Assembly (NCBI GenBank): GCA_016709665.1
Contig: JADJMI010000001.1
Span: 496,001 to 560,000, forward strand
Length of the DNA: 64,000 bases
Origin: Betaproteobacteria bacterium
GTDB taxonomy: Bacteria; Pseudomonadota; Gammaproteobacteria; Burkholderiales; Usitatibacteraceae
Reading direction: 5' to 3'
The notes beneath the pieces are model-generated. The model did no database searches. It was given only the letters and a program-made list of their open reading frames with translations, and had not been told where the DNA came from. Positions 63,337-64,000 of the stretch are shown piece by piece; position 1 is the first letter of the stretch; each line of letters starts with the position of its first letter. The position numbers and the translations under genes are program-made.

Positions 63337-63379
63337 GGGTTTTCCTCTTGGGGTCGGTTGGAAGTGACGGGTGGCGGTT

Positions 63380-64000
63380 TCAGGATTCGGCGAGCGTGCC
63401 CATGCGGCCGGTACGAAAGGCGATCTCCGCGGCACGGACCTGCTCGACGCTGTTCATCACGAAGGGGCCGTGGAAGACGAGAGGCCCTTCGGCGGGCGCA
63501 CCGCCCAGGAAGAGCGCCTCCAGCGGTTCGGAGCCGGTATTGGCTGCCTCGAGAACGCCCCCCTCGTCGGCATAAACGGCCAGCTCGCCGGCGCCGGCCA
63601 CCCGGGCGTCGCCCGAGCCGAAGGCGCCGCGGCCCGCGATGACGTACGCGCCGGCCTCGAAGCAGGGGGCCACGTCCAGCGCGATGCGCGCGCCGGGGTC
63701 GAGGGTCGCGTGGGCGAGGAAGAGCGGCATCAGCGCCACGGCCGGGCCGCGCACGCCGGAGACTTCGCCCGCGATGACGCGAAGACTCGCGCCGGGGAGA
63801 TCCGACCGGGCGATCGCGGAGGCCTCGATGCGCTGGTAGCCCGGCGGCATCATCTTGAGCGCGCGCGGGAGGCTCGTCCAAAGCTGGATGCCGTGCACGA
63901 TCGCCTCGCCGTCCGATTCGACGAGCGGCCGCTCGGCGTGAACGATGCCGCGACCGGCGGTCATCCACTGCGCGCCGCCCGCGGAGACGATGCCCGTATG
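63380..64000 (-). CDS. pirin family protein (5' part beyond window)
   Basis: Bicupin pirin protein; the reading frame continues past base 64000, so the N-terminal part is missing. The visible sequence begins HTGIVSAGGAQWMTAGRGIV HAE, which supplies metal ligands of the N-terminal cupin, then IQLWTSLPRALKMMPPGYQR. The C-terminal cupin has AYVIAGRG and LEALFLGGAPAEGPLVFHGP followed by FVMNSVEQVRAAE. Bacterial pirins can act as quercetinases or have unknown roles. It precedes the OYE and FMN reductase genes on the same strand. Confidence 0.9.
   Translation of the reverse strand, partial: HTGIVSAGGAQWMTAGRGIVHAERPLVESDGEAIVHGIQLWTSLPRALKMMPPGYQRIEASAIARSDLPGASLRVIAGEVSGVRGPAVALMPLFLAHATLDPGARIALDVAPCFEAGAYVIAGRGAFGSGDARVAGAGELAVYADEGGVLEAANTGSEPLEALFLGGAPAEGPLVFHGPFVMNSVEQVRAAEIAFRTGRMGTLAES

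Overview
The window is GC-rich chromosomal DNA, densely packed with housekeeping genes. Neighbouring genes often share ATGA, GTGA or TTGA stop/start overlaps. The gene order points to a betaproteobacterium: tpiA-secG-tRNA-Leu-nuoA...N, carA-carB-greA facing yhbY, rlmE, ftsH-folP-glmM, and fur divergent from bamE-dapB are all typical of Burkholderiales/Nitrosomonadales. I cannot name a genus; an uncultured soil lineage is my guess. I see no insertion sequence, prophage, CRISPR array or rRNA operon.

Layout. 1-1805 (+): the end of an M20 metallopeptidase and a small secreted protein. 1819-6254 (-): dadA, threonine ammonia-lyase, RidA, a membrane diguanylate cyclase and a DUF3592 protein, an amino-acid catabolism cluster with a c-di-GMP gene behind it. 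6386-12054 (+): a Nudix protein, a DMT exporter, pgi and a hybrid histidine kinase that has lost most catalytic residues. 12055-12595 has no gene; it holds two inverted copies of a structured element whose helices covary. 12596-31830 (-): HAD phosphatase, glpD, ADP-ribose pyrophosphatase, all fourteen separate nuo genes of complex I with a cupin gene inserted between nuoD and nuoE, tRNA-Leu(GAG), secG and tpiA. 31932-34334 (+): an arsenic operon arsR-arsI-arsC-acr3 with a near-consensus promoter. 34524-38713: dgkA (+), then pstSCAB (-) behind a Pho box. 38826-50003: an orphan YqeB-like gene (+), then glmM, folP, ftsH and rlmE (-), yhbY (+), and greA, carB and carA (-). 50163-54605: a CNT nucleoside transporter (+), dapB-bamE (-), fur, a thioesterase and a barnase/barstar-type RNase and inhibitor pair (+). 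54602-64000 (-): sfsA, putA, a secreted S9 peptidase, thioredoxin, dps with an OxyR site, an FMN reductase, an Old Yellow Enzyme and a pirin.

Regulation readable from sequence: promoters for dadA, tpiA, arsR and carA; a Pho box before pstS; an OxyR tetrad before dps; a terminator-like hairpin in the carAB leader; and several genes whose -10 box lies so close to the ATG that their mRNAs should be nearly leaderless.

Quality note: nine genes carry ten single-base frame breaks, several of them essential or highly conserved (nuoM, tpiA, pstS, greA). Most look like one lost or gained base in a G/C run. I read them as uncorrected sequencing errors and annotate the genes as intact but frameshifted in this sequence.

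The best candidate for something undescribed is the pair of covarying structured elements at 12088-12590, one copy downstream of each of two convergent genes.
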